Shown piece by piece: positions 36,532 through 45,131 of a DNA stretch of 64,000 nt. Within the stretch, counting starts at the first letter, position 1, and each line of letters starts with the position of its first letter. The stretch comes from Lachnospiraceae bacterium (lineage in GTDB: Bacteria > Bacillota > Clostridia > Lachnospirales > Lachnospiraceae): assembly GCA_019424135.1 (NCBI GenBank), contig JAHYZZ010000004.1, forward strand, positions 1-64,000. Direction: 5' to 3'. The notes below the pieces were generated by a model. That model saw only the letters and a list, made by a program, of their open reading frames with translations. It was not told the DNA's origin and ran no database searches. The position numbers and the translations under genes are program-made.

Positions 36532-37729
36532 ATCCTGCCGCCAACAGCTTGTCTCGATGAGTAAGCTCTTGGCATTTTTTCCAAACGCCTTGAATCCTCC
36601 CATGCTCCACGCCTTTCTCTTCAAATTGATACAAGGTCTGCAGCCGAATCTCTCCATCCATGTATCCCAGAACCTCCGTCACTTCCAGAACCTTCCGGCT
36701 CTTGTCCCTAAGCCGTCCCAAATGAACGATCAGATCGATACCGGAAGCAATCTGCCTTTGGATTGCCGCAAGCGGAAGCTCCATTCCCATCAGCACCATA
36801 GTCTCCAAACGAGAAAGCATATCTTTAGGACTGTTCGCGTGCCCGGTACTTAAACTGCCGTCATGTCCGGTATTTAATGCCTGCAGCATATCGATTGCCT
36901 CTGCCGAGCGTACCTCGCCGACAATGATACGAGTAGGCCGCATTCGAAGTGCCGCTTTAATCAGATCCCGGATGGACACCTCCCCGCTTCCCTCTACATT
37001 GGCATTTCTCGCCTCTAAGCTGACCAGGTTTGGTATCCCCCTGATTTTCAACTCTGCATTGTCCTCGATCGTGATAATTCTTTCATCCTTTGGAATATAC
37101 TGCGATAACGCATTTAAGAATGTGGTCTTCCCGGAACCGGTACCGCCACTGATAAAGATATTGTATCCTGATGCCACCAAAAGGCCCAGAAAGCTGGATA
37201 TTTCCTGACTGACAGACCCCCAGTCCATCAACTGTTCCATAGATGCTGCCTCTTTTGAAAATTTGCGGATGGTCACGATTGGACCATTGATTGCTACTGG
37301 AGCTAAAACCACATTGACTCGTGAGCCGTCTGGCAGCCTTGCATCTACAATAGGTGAGGCCTCATTGACCAGCCGGTTCGCTCCCGAAACGATTTGCTGG
37401 ATCACATCCTCCAGCTTTTCTCTGGAAATGAATCTTTTGTCTGACTGATAAAGTCTGCCGCCTTTCTCATAAAAGATGTACTCCGTGCCATTTATCATAA
37501 TTTCGGTGATTTCCTCATCCTCCAAAAATTCCTGAAGAAGATCCAGCTTACGAAACGTGTTGAACAATTCCTTTCCAAGCAATGTCTTCTCCTCCAGAGA
37601 CAAATGCTCTTCCATAGCCGCTTCACTGAGCACCTGATAAATCAGCTGTGTCAGCTCCTCATCTTCAATTTCTCTTGTTATGTCCAGCTCCTCCATAATC
37701 CTGGCATGAAGCTGTTCCGCCCGGATCAT
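36497..37729 (-). CDS. Tad pilus assembly ATPase (CpaF/TadA)
   Basis: A 410-residue secretion ATPase of the VirB11/CpaF family. Walker A is FISGGTGSGKTTFLNAL (near 200-215), the Asp box is ITIEDNAELKI, Walker B is LRMRPTRIIVGEVRS, and the His box is GHDGSLSTGHANSP. It powers Flp pilus extension. The start ATG overlaps the TGA of the tadZ-like gene (ATGA). Confidence 0.93.
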   Translation of the reverse strand: MIRAEQLHARIMEELDITREIEDEELTQLIYQVLSEAAMEEHLSLEEKTLLGKELFNTFRKLDLLQEFLEDEEITEIMINGTEYIFYEKGGRLYQSDKRFISREKLEDVIQQIVSGANRLVNEASPIVDARLPDGSRVNVVLAPVAINGPIVTIRKFSKEAASMEQLMDWGSVSQEISSFLGLLVASGYNIFISGGTGSGKTTFLNALSQYIPKDERIITIEDNAELKIRGIPNLVSLEARNANVEGSGEVSIRDLIKAALRMRPTRIIVGEVRSAEAIDMLQALNTGHDGSLSTGHANSPKDMLSRLETMVLMGMELPLAAIQRQIASGIDLIVHLGRLRDKSRKVLEVTEVLGYMDGEIRLQTLYQFEEKGVEHGRIQGVWKKCQELTHRDKLLAAGYDETGMGLDRS

Positions 37730-38640
37730 CTCAGAAACTCCTTTTTTTGTATCTTTCGCTTTAGATCGTCATATCCCAGCAGATGCATCTCTTCTTCAAA
37801 TTGAGAGATTTTAGATTCCGCAATCTTATCTCCTCCGACAGGCATGTGAATCTCTGTACACATGCGAAGCAGTTCATAAACGCCCTGGATTCCTTCGTCC
37901 AGATCCAAAATCACCACTTCATAAGAACCTTCTGTCAAAATCTGCCGAAGAAGATTTTCCCAGTCCTTTGCCGGAACTCCTTTCATGTCTTCTGAAACAC
38001 GAGCTGGCAGCAGATAATCTAATGCTCCCATATGACTGACCATGGATGTCAGCATCCACCCCAGTTCTCCCCCTTCCATCCTGGAATAGTACAACGCGTC
38101 CGCCACTGTACTTCCTTCTATAGGAAAATGTCCTCCAGTGCCGCCATATAGTTCCATATTCATATATAAGGTATTTGCAACTGCTGCAGTTTCTTGTCCC
38201 AGCCGCAGGGCATAACTAGTTCTTCCGGTCCGGTGTACGGGTGAATAGATCCCGATTACACGTACCTTCTGATTTTGTTTCTTTAAAAACAACTCCCCTG
38301 TTGTCTTAAGCTCCCGTCCGCAGTTTTGTATCACTTCTGCAAGAAGACTCTCTCCAGACTGATAGCGGTAAAGAAAAAACTCCCCCTCTCCTGTTCTGGT
38401 GCGTTTTGATTCTGTCAGCACAAAAACATTTTCGGCACCGATTTTTCTTCTCTCCTGAATGGGAATATCCTCACTGATCAAGAGGATATCCACTGCCCTT
38501 TCCTTGGCGACTGCCTCTGCCTGTTTTACCGTACTACATACCTGAATCTGAAAGGCAAGTTCCTTTTTCTTCATCAAAAATGCGGCAAGTGCTGCGGCAT
38601 ATCCATCTTCCTTGTCGCAGATTACAAAGCTGCTGCCCAC
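37726..38640 (-). CDS. TadZ/CpaE-like ATPase family protein
   Basis: A 304-residue protein. An N-terminal receiver-like part (VDILLISEDIP, VFVLTESK) precedes a MinD/ParA-like domain (VRVIGIYSPVHRTGRTSYALRLGQE, where the deviant Walker motif is degenerate). TadZ proteins localise the Tad machine. I chose a GTG at 38640 because AAGGAGG lies 8 nt upstream; the frame to 38766 has no ribosome binding site. It is the first gene of the operon and overlaps tadA by 4 nt. Confidence 0.78.
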   Translation of the reverse strand: MGSSFVICDKEDGYAAALAAFLMKKKELAFQIQVCSTVKQAEAVAKERAVDILLISEDIPIQERRKIGAENVFVLTESKRTRTGEGEFFLYRYQSGESLLAEVIQNCGRELKTTGELFLKKQNQKVRVIGIYSPVHRTGRTSYALRLGQETAAVANTLYMNMELYGGTGGHFPIEGSTVADALYYSRMEGGELGWMLTSMVSHMGALDYLLPARVSEDMKGVPAKDWENLLRQILTEGSYEVVILDLDEGIQGVYELLRMCTEIHMPVGGDKIAESKISQFEEEMHLLGYDDLKRKIQKKEFLR

Positions 38641-38761
38641 ATAGTATTCCTCCTTCCTATGTACCTTCCTTTTGTGAAACGTTTTGAATGCTTGTTTTGA
38701 ATGTCTGCCGAAATGGCATAGAATCATGAAACTCTCGAATCTATCATCAGAATCAAACAGA

Positions 38762-38819
38762 TACAAGTTGTACTGTCAACTTGTAGGACGATTATACTCC
38801 GTGAAGTCTCTCTTGTCCA
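38762..38819 (-). promoter_or_regulatory. Tad operon promoter with a palindrome at the start site
   Basis: On the minus strand: -35 TGGACA (38819-38814), 17 nt, -10 TATAAT (38796-38791). Immediately after lies a perfect palindrome TACAAGTTG - 6 nt - CAACTTGTA (38785-38762) covering the predicted start. It may be an operator or a leader hairpin. Confidence 0.6.
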
Positions 38820-38855
38820 TCCTGTTTTTAAAAATTGAAGATCTTTGTGCAAATT

Positions 38856-39065
38856 TTATAAGATACCATAAAAACCAATTCCATACAAAAGCGCAACCCC
38901 TGGAACGCCAAGGATTCCCGATGTCAAAATTGTAACCGGATTGATTCCTACCTGAACTGAGACATCCTGAGAAGACAGAAATTCGTTTACAAAGAAAATT
39001 AATGCTATCCCTAAAACCATTCGTACAAAAAAGTTTACCACTATACGCACACCTTTTTCCGTCAC
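38856..39065 (-). CDS. BofA-family protein (pro-sigma-K processing inhibitor)
   Basis: A 69-residue membrane protein of two hydrophobic helices ending in GINPVTILTSGILGVPGVALLY, which is the conserved BofA core. In Bacillus, BofA holds back the SpoIVFB protease until forespore signalling. The divergent neighbour is a yaaL-like gene, matching the Bacillus recR - yaaL - bofA neighbourhood. Homologues are also common outside strict sporulation control. Confidence 0.88.
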   Translation of the reverse strand: MTEKGVRIVVNFFVRMVLGIALIFFVNEFLSSQDVSVQVGINPVTILTSGILGVPGVALLYGIGFYGIL

Positions 39066-39184
39066 AAATACTTCCTCCTCTTCATCTTTATTCCATATAT
39101 ATCCCGAATTCTGGTATTTTATTCCGGAATCCTGACATACTATTGCTTAAACAAGAGTTTCGTTTCTATATCGGAGGTGAAATC

Positions 39185-39433
39185 ATGCAGCTATTTACCC
39201 GTGGCCGGACAGCAGACGAAGATATATACCGCCGCCTTGCCTTTGATCCGGCCAAAAACAGTCTGATGGAAGAAATTGCTCAGGCGAAGCAGGAAATGGA
39301 TGATGCTTACAACCATTTTCAAAACGTATCCGATCCCGATCTGATCGATTCTTGCATTTACAAAGGGAACGCGGCCTGGAAACGTTATCAGTTCCTTTTA
39401 CGCCAGGCAAAAACAATGCAATTTGGGACGTAG
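39185..39433 (+). CDS. YaaL-like (DUF2508) protein
   Basis: An 82-residue soluble helical protein (SLMEEIAQAKQEMDDAYNHF, YKGNAAWKRYQFLLRQ). It matches the DUF2508 family whose Bacillus member YaaL lies beside bofA. The ATG at 39185 follows GGAGGTGA. The last codons (MQFGT and stop) lie inside a 20-bp perfect terminator stem, so the C-terminus is encoded by the hairpin. Function unknown. Confidence 0.8.
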   Translation: MQLFTRGRTADEDIYRRLAFDPAKNSLMEEIAQAKQEMDDAYNHFQNVSDPDLIDSCIYKGNAAWKRYQFLLRQAKTMQFGT

Positions 39434-39466
39434 ACTTTTTACAAAGGTCTACGTCCCAAATTGCAT
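39416..39466. terminator. Perfect 20-bp inverted repeat acting as terminator
   Basis: 39416-39435 and 39447-39466 are exact inverse copies (core TTTGGGACGTAGAC) around an 11-nt loop, followed by TTTTA. It holds the stop codon of the yaaL-like gene and faces the end of the dCMP deaminase gene from the other side. Confidence 0.9.
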
Positions 39467-39488
39467 TTTACCCTGTACCCAAATGAAC

Positions 39489-39977
39489 TTATAGCCGGAT
39501 TGTGATCTCTCTGTCGGTCCGGTGATATTGATGATAATTCACGCCGGCAGCGTCAAACATCCGCATAGATGCCTGTACAGATGGAGTATTTTCATATTTA
39601 TTGCAGTCATAAATAACTTCTTTGATTCCGCTTTGAATAATCGCTTTTGCACACTCATTACATGGAAAGAGAGATACATAGAGCTTTGCTCCTTCCAGAC
39701 TACCGCCCCGGTAGTTTAAAATAGCATTGAGCTCGCTGTGGACAGTATATACATATTTTGTCTCCAACGGATCTTCCCCTTCTCTAACCCATGGGAATTC
39801 ATCATCTGAGCAGCCTACCGGAAGGCCATTATAACCCATGGACAAAATCTTATTATCCTGGCTTACAATACAGCATCCCACCTGTGTATTAGGATCTTTG
39901 GAACGCATCCCAGACAGGATGGCCACTCCCATAAAATACTCATCCCAGCTGATATAATCTTTTCTTTTTGTCCCCAT
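39489..39977 (-). CDS. Deoxycytidylate deaminase-type enzyme (ComEB-like)
   Basis: A 162-residue zinc deaminase. Zinc ligands and catalytic Glu are in VHSELNAILNY, and the two Cys ligands are in LFPCNECAKAIIQ. It most likely converts dCMP to dUMP for thymidylate synthesis. The ATG at 39977 (MGTKRKDY) has AGGGAAGGGAAG upstream; the frame to 40079 lacks a site. It is the last gene of the cwlD - tsaC - upp unit. Confidence 0.9.
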   Translation of the reverse strand: MGTKRKDYISWDEYFMGVAILSGMRSKDPNTQVGCCIVSQDNKILSMGYNGLPVGCSDDEFPWVREGEDPLETKYVYTVHSELNAILNYRGGSLEGAKLYVSLFPCNECAKAIIQSGIKEVIYDCNKYENTPSVQASMRMFDAAGVNYHQYHRTDREITIRL

Positions 39978-40002
39978 GCTTCTTCCCTTCCCTTTCTCTG
40001 AT

Positions 40003-40632
40003 CTATTTTGTCCCGAAGATACGATCCCCAGCGTCTCCAAGTCCCGGCACAATATACTTATGTTCATTAAGACGCTCATCCAATGCCCCGATATACAAGT
40101 CTACGTCAGGATGCTCTTTCTGCATCCGTTCCACTCCTTCTGGCGCTGCAATAATACACATCACACGCATATGTCGGACGCCTTTTTCTTTCAGCATCTG
40201 GACTGCTGCCGAAAGAGAACCTCCGGTAGCCAGCATCGGATCAACCACAAATACTTCTCTGTCTTCACAGTCTGCCGGAAGCTTACAAAAATATTCCACC
40301 GGCTGGAAAGTATCCGGATCCCGATACAGTCCAATATGCCCTACCTTCGCCGCCGGTATCAGGCTTAAAATGCCGTCCACCATGCCAAGTCCTGCCCGAA
40401 GTACCGGCACTACCGCCATCTTTTTTCCACTCAATTCCTTTCCAACCATCTCACAGATTGGAGTCTTGATCTTCACATCCTGAAGCTTCAGGTCCCTGGT
40501 TGCTTCATAGCACATCAGCGCGGCGATCTCACTGACAATCTCCCGAAATTCTTTGGATCCTGTCTCCTCCCTTCGGATATAAGTAATCTTGTGCTGGATC
40601 AACGGATGATCCATAATCTGTATCTTTGACAT
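40003..40632 (-). CDS. upp: Uracil phosphoribosyltransferase
   Basis: A 209-residue enzyme that salvages uracil to UMP. The PRPP-binding motif is [21 protein letters not shown]; the N-terminal [23 protein letters not shown] and the C-terminal [11 protein letters not shown] are diagnostic for Upp. It lies 10 nt after tsaC and 25 nt before the dCMP deaminase gene. Confidence 0.97.
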   Translation of the reverse strand: MSKIQIMDHPLIQHKITYIRREETGSKEFREIVSEIAALMCYEATRDLKLQDVKIKTPICEMVGKELSGKKMAVVPVLRAGLGMVDGILSLIPAAKVGHIGLYRDPDTFQPVEYFCKLPADCEDREVFVVDPMLATGGSLSAAVQMLKEKGVRHMRVMCIIAAPEGVERMQKEHPDVDLYIGALDERLNEHKYIVPGLGDAGDRIFGTK

Positions 40633-40642
40633 CGTCTCCTCC

Positions 40643-41701
40643 TTATACGTTTACCACATGGTGTCCTGCCGCCTTCAAAAGCCTGTTCATGACGGCGCTT
40701 CCAATCCCGTCTGTGTCAAAAGACTCACTGTAAATCTCGTCTACTCCGTCTGCATCAAACTCTCTTAAGATTCCGTACAGGCGGCTGGCAATCGTCCCCT
40801 CATCTTCCCGGGTTCCTGCCACCTTAACGTCACCTTCCGGGTAATGCTGTCTGGTTTCCTCTGTTGCTATGATCCCGATCTTCTTTCCTTCTTTTCGTCC
40901 TTCGAAAGCTTTCTTTCCGATCCAGGCAGTCACCTGCTCCATCTTTCCTTCCACGATGACAAGACTCGCCCTTGGTGCATAATGACGATACTTCATCCCC
41001 GGCGCTTTCGGCTTTATCTTACTGTCCGCATCCAACAACGTCTGGTCTACTGCCACTTCCCCGATCAGATCCTTAAGCATTTCTCTTGTCACTGCACCGG
41101 GGCGCAGAATCATAGGCGGCGTCACTGTCATATCAAGGATCGTGGATTCCACACCGATCTCAACCGGACCTCCGTCCACAATCATTTCGATACGTCCGCT
41201 CAGATCCTCTGCCACATGTTTTGCAGTCGTAGGACTTGGCCGCCCGGATGTGTTGGCGCTCGGTGCGGCGATATAGCCTCCCCCAGCATCGATCACCGCT
41301 CTTGCCACCGGATGACTTGGCATCCGTACCGCTACCGTCTCAAGCCCTCCGGTCGTGCCATACGGAACGATCTCTGACTTATTGAAAATCATGGTAAGCG
41401 GTCCGGGCCAGTATGCCTCTGCCACCTTTTTCGCCGCTTTTGGGATTTCTCTTACAATCTGTTCCAACGCTTTCATATTCGTAATATGGACAATCAAAGG
41501 ATTGTCAGACGGGCGTCCTTTCGCTGCATATATCTTCTTTGCCGCCTCCTCATTCAGCGCATCCGCCCCCAGTCCATAAACCGTTTCCGTCGGAAAGGCA
41601 ACTAGTCCTCCCCCTTTTAAAATTTCTCCCGCCTGCTGTACCGTCTGTTCATCTATGTAGTTTTCATTCACTTTTTTTATCCTTGTTTCCATGCCTTTCA
41701 T
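40643..41701 (-). CDS. tsaC: L-threonylcarbamoyladenylate synthase (Sua5 type)
   Basis: A 352-residue enzyme making the precursor of tRNA t6A. The YrdC domain is marked by [40 protein letters not shown] and [11 protein letters not shown]; a C-terminal Sua5 domain follows a [12 protein letters not shown] linker. The length shows the long Sua5 form rather than short TsaC. ATG at 41701; 41692 is possible. It follows the cwlD-type gene by 11 nt. Confidence 0.93.
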   Translation of the reverse strand: MKGMETRIKKVNENYIDEQTVQQAGEILKGGGLVAFPTETVYGLGADALNEEAAKKIYAAKGRPSDNPLIVHITNMKALEQIVREIPKAAKKVAEAYWPGPLTMIFNKSEIVPYGTTGGLETVAVRMPSHPVARAVIDAGGGYIAAPSANTSGRPSPTTAKHVAEDLSGRIEMIVDGGPVEIGVESTILDMTVTPPMILRPGAVTREMLKDLIGEVAVDQTLLDADSKIKPKAPGMKYRHYAPRASLVIVEGKMEQVTAWIGKKAFEGRKEGKKIGIIATEETRQHYPEGDVKVAGTREDEGTIASRLYGILREFDADGVDEIYSESFDTDGIGSAVMNRLLKAAGHHVVNV

Positions 41702-41712
41702 TATACTACACT

Positions 41713-42393
41713 CTAATCACCCATACAAGCCAGGATTCCTCCTGCAATGGCTGCAGCAAGCCTCCGCTGATAGTCTTCCTCCGTCAGAATCGCCACCTCA
41801 TCCGGACAGCTTAAAAATCCGCATTCAACAATCAGCGTGGGAACCTGTGTATTTTTCAGCAGATAATAATCGTCATTCGCTTTGGACTTTCTGACCTTTG
41901 TTTCTTCTAAGCTCTCAAATTCCCTCTCCATCTGAAGAGCCATCTGTTCCCCCTCCAGAGATCCGGTATAGTAGAATACCTGGATTCCTCTTACTGTTGG
42001 ATCCAGGTAGCTGTTCTGATGGATGCTGACTGCCAGATCTGGAGCTTCCTTATTGATCAGTTTCACCCTGGCCTTCATGTCCGCCAGCTTCCTGCCTCCC
42101 TCTTCTCCCGGATCCAGTTCCTTGTCCTGCGTCCTTGTGAAAATCACCTGAACACCTAGTTTTTCCAACTCTTCCCCAACTTTCTGGGCAATATTAAGAT
42201 TCAGATCCTTTTCCAGGACTTCGCCGATTCCAACCTTTCCCGGATCTTTTCCCCCGTGTCCCGGATCAAGAACCACCTTCCTTTTCCCTTCCACTGTTCC
42301 ATCTGCAGATGTCTGTCTGGACACCTCCTGACCTGCCAGAACCATAGCCGCAAGGAACGCCAGCATCACCGCCAATTTCAAAAATTTTTTCAA
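41713..42393 (-). CDS. cwlD: N-acetylmuramoyl-L-alanine amidase (CwlD-like)
   Basis: A 226-residue Amidase_3 enzyme with an N-terminal membrane/signal segment (KLAVMLAFLAAMVLAG). Zinc ligands appear in VVLDPGHGGKDPG and SIHQNSY, and the catalytic Glu in LIVECGFLSCPDE. CwlD makes muramic-delta-lactam in spore cortex with PdaA; size and layout fit. The start is a TTG at 42393 with AGGAGG 7 nt upstream; both lie in the terminator-like hairpin at 42391-42446. First gene of the tsaC - upp unit. Confidence 0.85.
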   Translation of the reverse strand: MKKFLKLAVMLAFLAAMVLAGQEVSRQTSADGTVEGKRKVVLDPGHGGKDPGKVGIGEVLEKDLNLNIAQKVGEELEKLGVQVIFTRTQDKELDPGEEGGRKLADMKARVKLINKEAPDLAVSIHQNSYLDPTVRGIQVFYYTGSLEGEQMALQMEREFESLEETKVRKSKANDDYYLLKNTQVPTLIVECGFLSCPDEVAILTEEDYQRRLAAAIAGGILACMGD

Positions 42394-42446
42394 AAAAATA
42401 CCTCCTGTCATCATTCTTGTATTTATTATATGACAACAGGAGGTAT
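42391..42446 (-). promoter_or_regulatory. Terminator hairpin containing the cwlD Shine-Dalgarno and an internal -10
   Basis: On the minus strand, the arm ATACCTCCTGT (42446-42436) pairs with ACAGGAGGTAT (42408-42398), 11 bp, plus an outer CAT/ATG with a 3-nt bulge. A T-tract (42397-42392) runs into the TTG start codon at 42393-42391. The Shine-Dalgarno AGGAGG is in the second arm. Between the arms lies TATAAT (42430-42425), so a transcript starting in the loop would lack the first arm. Confidence 0.65.
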
Positions 42447-42453
42447 TCTATAT

Positions 42454-44391
42454 TTAATTTACATACTGTTGGATCAGTGTCCAAATATCCGGATTTTCCT
42501 GCCCCAGCGCCCACGCAGCTGTACCTGCAAGCCCCTTATCCTTCATGAGCTTTAGTTTTGGTTCAATAGACTGTTCATCCTCCAGCCAGATCTCATAGGT
42601 GACTCCGTTCACTTCCCAGGTTGCATAATTCTGCTGCGCATCCTTATCCCAGGTTGTAGACACTCCGGCCTGAGCCACGGTATTTGCAGCGGCAGTCATA
42701 CCAAGGGCTTCACTGGTCACATTGGTCGTATATTCTGCCGCATCCGTTCCGGCGGCCGCTGCGATTTCCTCTTCTGTCTTCGGCGTCTCCTGCCAAAGTC
42801 TGGTAAAGAACGGAATTCCACTGATCACCTTCTCTGCCGGCACTTCCTTAAGCGTTGCCTCAATCCCATCCTTTACATAATTGTAGGAGGATACCGGCCC
42901 CGCCTCCGGCGAGCCTGCATAATGCTCATCATAGCCCATGATCACTACATAATCTGCCACGATTCCCTGCTCTTTACGGTCATACTGCGTATTAAACGAC
43001 ATTGGAACATAATTATCTACAGACAGAACCAGCCCGTTCTGCCGACATCTTACGGACAATTCCCGGACAAACTGAATAAAGTGTTCTCCGCAATCTTCAG
43101 ATATTCTCTCGAAATCAACATTGATCCCATCGATGCCTACCTTAAGCGCTTCGGATATCAGCTGATTGATCAGCTTCTCTCTTTTAGAAGTATGGCTCAG
43201 CACCTCATAAGATTCCTCATTGGAGTCAATTCCCCCGTCAAAATCCCGGACAGCCGCCCACACTTCTATGTTGGACTGATGTGCATAATTCACATATTCC
43301 GCAGACGCGATGGATGTAAGATTTCCTTCCGTGTCTGCCACATGGAACCAAGTTGGCGCAATCGTTGTCAGTCCTTTTGTCTGCGCAATCATTTCCAGCA
43401 CACCAGAATTAGCGTCGCTGTTGGTCACGTTGTGCCATGCCATATTAATCGTATAATCCTTGGAAATATTGGTAAATTCCTGCTCTTCGAAGTCTCTGGA
43501 TATCGTTTTTGTCTCTTCCTTACGGAGTGCGCTTTTTTTCACATAGCCGATAAATCCGTCTTCGGTGCGGACTTTCTTCCAATTCTCTTCGTTCTCTATG
43601 ACCGTCACTTCATCTCCCTTGCTGATTTGCGTCAGGATTGGACTTTTGACCCCGCCCTGATAACGAACCTGTGTGTCTTTGCGTACTTCGGCAACCGTCG
43701 TCTTGCCCCAGTCTGTCACGATCATCACACGGCTTGGATCATCATACACTTCATAATCAATATTGGTATACTGCTGGATAAAATCCAGGGCAATATATGC
43801 TGTGCTTCCTTCTGTTCTCAAAATGACATAGTCTTCGCTTTTTCTTTCGTTGGACACAGAGTAGTCCTGGCTTCCGACTTCCACCGACACCATATCTGTC
43901 GGCAAAGTATACAACAAAACATTTTCATTGGGATCCCAGTAAAACCTGCTGTTAATATAGTCTCTGACCGTCTCATACTGTATATACGCTTTACCATCCA
44001 AAATCATGCCCTGTGGTTCGACCACCTGATCATCCACGGTGATCGCAAGCTGCCCTTCCTTCTCTATCCCAAAATACGCATTCCTGTCATATTCTTCATC
44101 GGAAGGACTATAACGTTTCCACAAAAATGCACCGACAACTGCGGCAATCACTAATATTATCAAAAGGGCGATCTTGATCCCCAGATTCCTTTTTCTTCTA
44201 CGTTTTGACTGTGGCTTTCTCACCGGACGCCTTATCTGCGGCTGTCTGTTTTCCGGACGCCTCTGACCTGGCCTTTTGCCCCCTGTCCTGTTTGTGGTCC
44301 TGTTTGCAGCACTGCGCTGCCTGATATTCCTGCGGCCCGCGCTGTCCGTACGGGACGAACTCGTGCGGCTTTTTCTTTCTATTTCTTCCAT
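42454..44391 (-). CDS. Membrane-anchored GH18-family glycosidase with SH3 domain
   Basis: 645 residues. A very basic N-terminal tail (1-70, Arg-rich), a transmembrane helix (71-91), a copper-amine-oxidase-N-like domain (about 100-230), an SH3 domain (about 240-300) and a C-terminal GH18 barrel. Its catalytic motif is GIDGINVDFERI (near 420). Similar proteins (SleL/YdhD/YaaH types) act on peptidoglycan or spore cortex. The ATG at 44391 follows AGGAGG; the frame to 44442 has no site. It lies directly upstream of cwlD. Confidence 0.85.
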   Translation of the reverse strand: MEEIERKSRTSSSRTDSAGRRNIRQRSAANRTTNRTGGKRPGQRRPENRQPQIRRPVRKPQSKRRRKRNLGIKIALLIILVIAAVVGAFLWKRYSPSDEEYDRNAYFGIEKEGQLAITVDDQVVEPQGMILDGKAYIQYETVRDYINSRFYWDPNENVLLYTLPTDMVSVEVGSQDYSVSNERKSEDYVILRTEGSTAYIALDFIQQYTNIDYEVYDDPSRVMIVTDWGKTTVAEVRKDTQVRYQGGVKSPILTQISKGDEVTVIENEENWKKVRTEDGFIGYVKKSALRKEETKTISRDFEEQEFTNISKDYTINMAWHNVTNSDANSGVLEMIAQTKGLTTIAPTWFHVADTEGNLTSIASAEYVNYAHQSNIEVWAAVRDFDGGIDSNEESYEVLSHTSKREKLINQLISEALKVGIDGINVDFERISEDCGEHFIQFVRELSVRCRQNGLVLSVDNYVPMSFNTQYDRKEQGIVADYVVIMGYDEHYAGSPEAGPVSSYNYVKDGIEATLKEVPAEKVISGIPFFTRLWQETPKTEEEIAAAAGTDAAEYTTNVTSEALGMTAAANTVAQAGVSTTWDKDAQQNYATWEVNGVTYEIWLEDEQSIEPKLKLMKDKGLAGTAAWALGQENPDIWTLIQQYVN

Positions 44392-44488
44392 GCTGCACCT
44401 CCTACTAGACCTTATTATAGCAAAAGCTCCGACACACGTCATTAATTATTTCGACATTTTTTTGACCAGCTTACGGTCTGCAGGGTAT

Positions 44489-44701
44489 TTACAATTCTAC
44501 TTTATCGAACCACAACGCTTTGATATTGCCTTCTTCATCCAGTTCATAGTCTCTCATATAGACCATATCCTCACACATGAGATGAGCCTGTACAATCTGC
44601 ATAGGGCTGGCGGGAATCCCGTTAATCCCAAGATCGATTTTCTGCTTCTCGTACTTAGTCAACTCCATGAACAAATCACGAAATTCTTCCTTTTGCTGCA
44701 T
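44489..44701 (-). CDS. Small conserved-looking protein, 70 aa
   Basis: The frame MQQKEEFRDLFMELTKYEKQ... ends in an acidic LWFDKVEL. No signal peptide or membrane helix. The ATG at 44701 has GAGG 8 nt upstream. It lies 97 nt before the GH18 gene on the same strand. I do not recognise a family. Confidence 0.55.
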   Translation of the reverse strand: MQQKEEFRDLFMELTKYEKQKIDLGINGIPASPMQIVQAHLMCEDMVYMRDYELDEEGNIKALWFDKVEL

Positions 44702-45080
44702 CGTCACATCCTCTTTTAATGCCGAAATGATAACTACGGCCGCAACTGCATATAATATTACCAGAAAAAGGCAGTGAGTGATACATGCCCTTATATGCTA
44801 CGGCTAAATCATACTAAGAAGACAGCCTTCAGCATTATCTCTTTCTTCTTTTCTCGTTAAATATTGTGATATTTTGCCTGAATTGGCAGTTTCTGACTGA
44901 TTACTGATAGATTCGGAAATTTACATTGAGAAATGAAATTAAATGATTAAAATTCTCCCTCCTTTGTTCTAAGAACGTAGTTATCAGGGAAAACTATCTT
45001 CTAGTATCGTTTATTATATCCGATAGTCTTTCCTTTCGCAAGTGCTTTTTGAATTTCTATTCATTTTATATATATTTTAT
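44702..45080. other. Intergenic stretch without a recognised feature
   Basis: About 380 bases between the small protein gene and the mecA promoter. AT-rich with no good ORF. I saw no strong hairpin or repeat. It presumably holds the promoter of the leftward genes. Confidence 0.5.
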
Positions 45081-45109
45081 TTAACATCTTTTCGCTGCTG
45101 TGCTATACT
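45081..45109 (+). promoter_or_regulatory. Promoter of mecA
   Basis: TTAACA (45081-45086), a 17-nt spacer and TATACT (45104-45109), extended by TGTGC before the -10. Confidence 0.65.
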
Positions 45110-45131
45110 AAACTAGAAGGAAGTGATGAAT

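Noticed and set aside
42922..44154. Plus-strand ORF of 410 codons
   Set aside because: Antisense to the GH18 gene; its sequence is rich in His, Ile and Phe as expected for a shadow frame.
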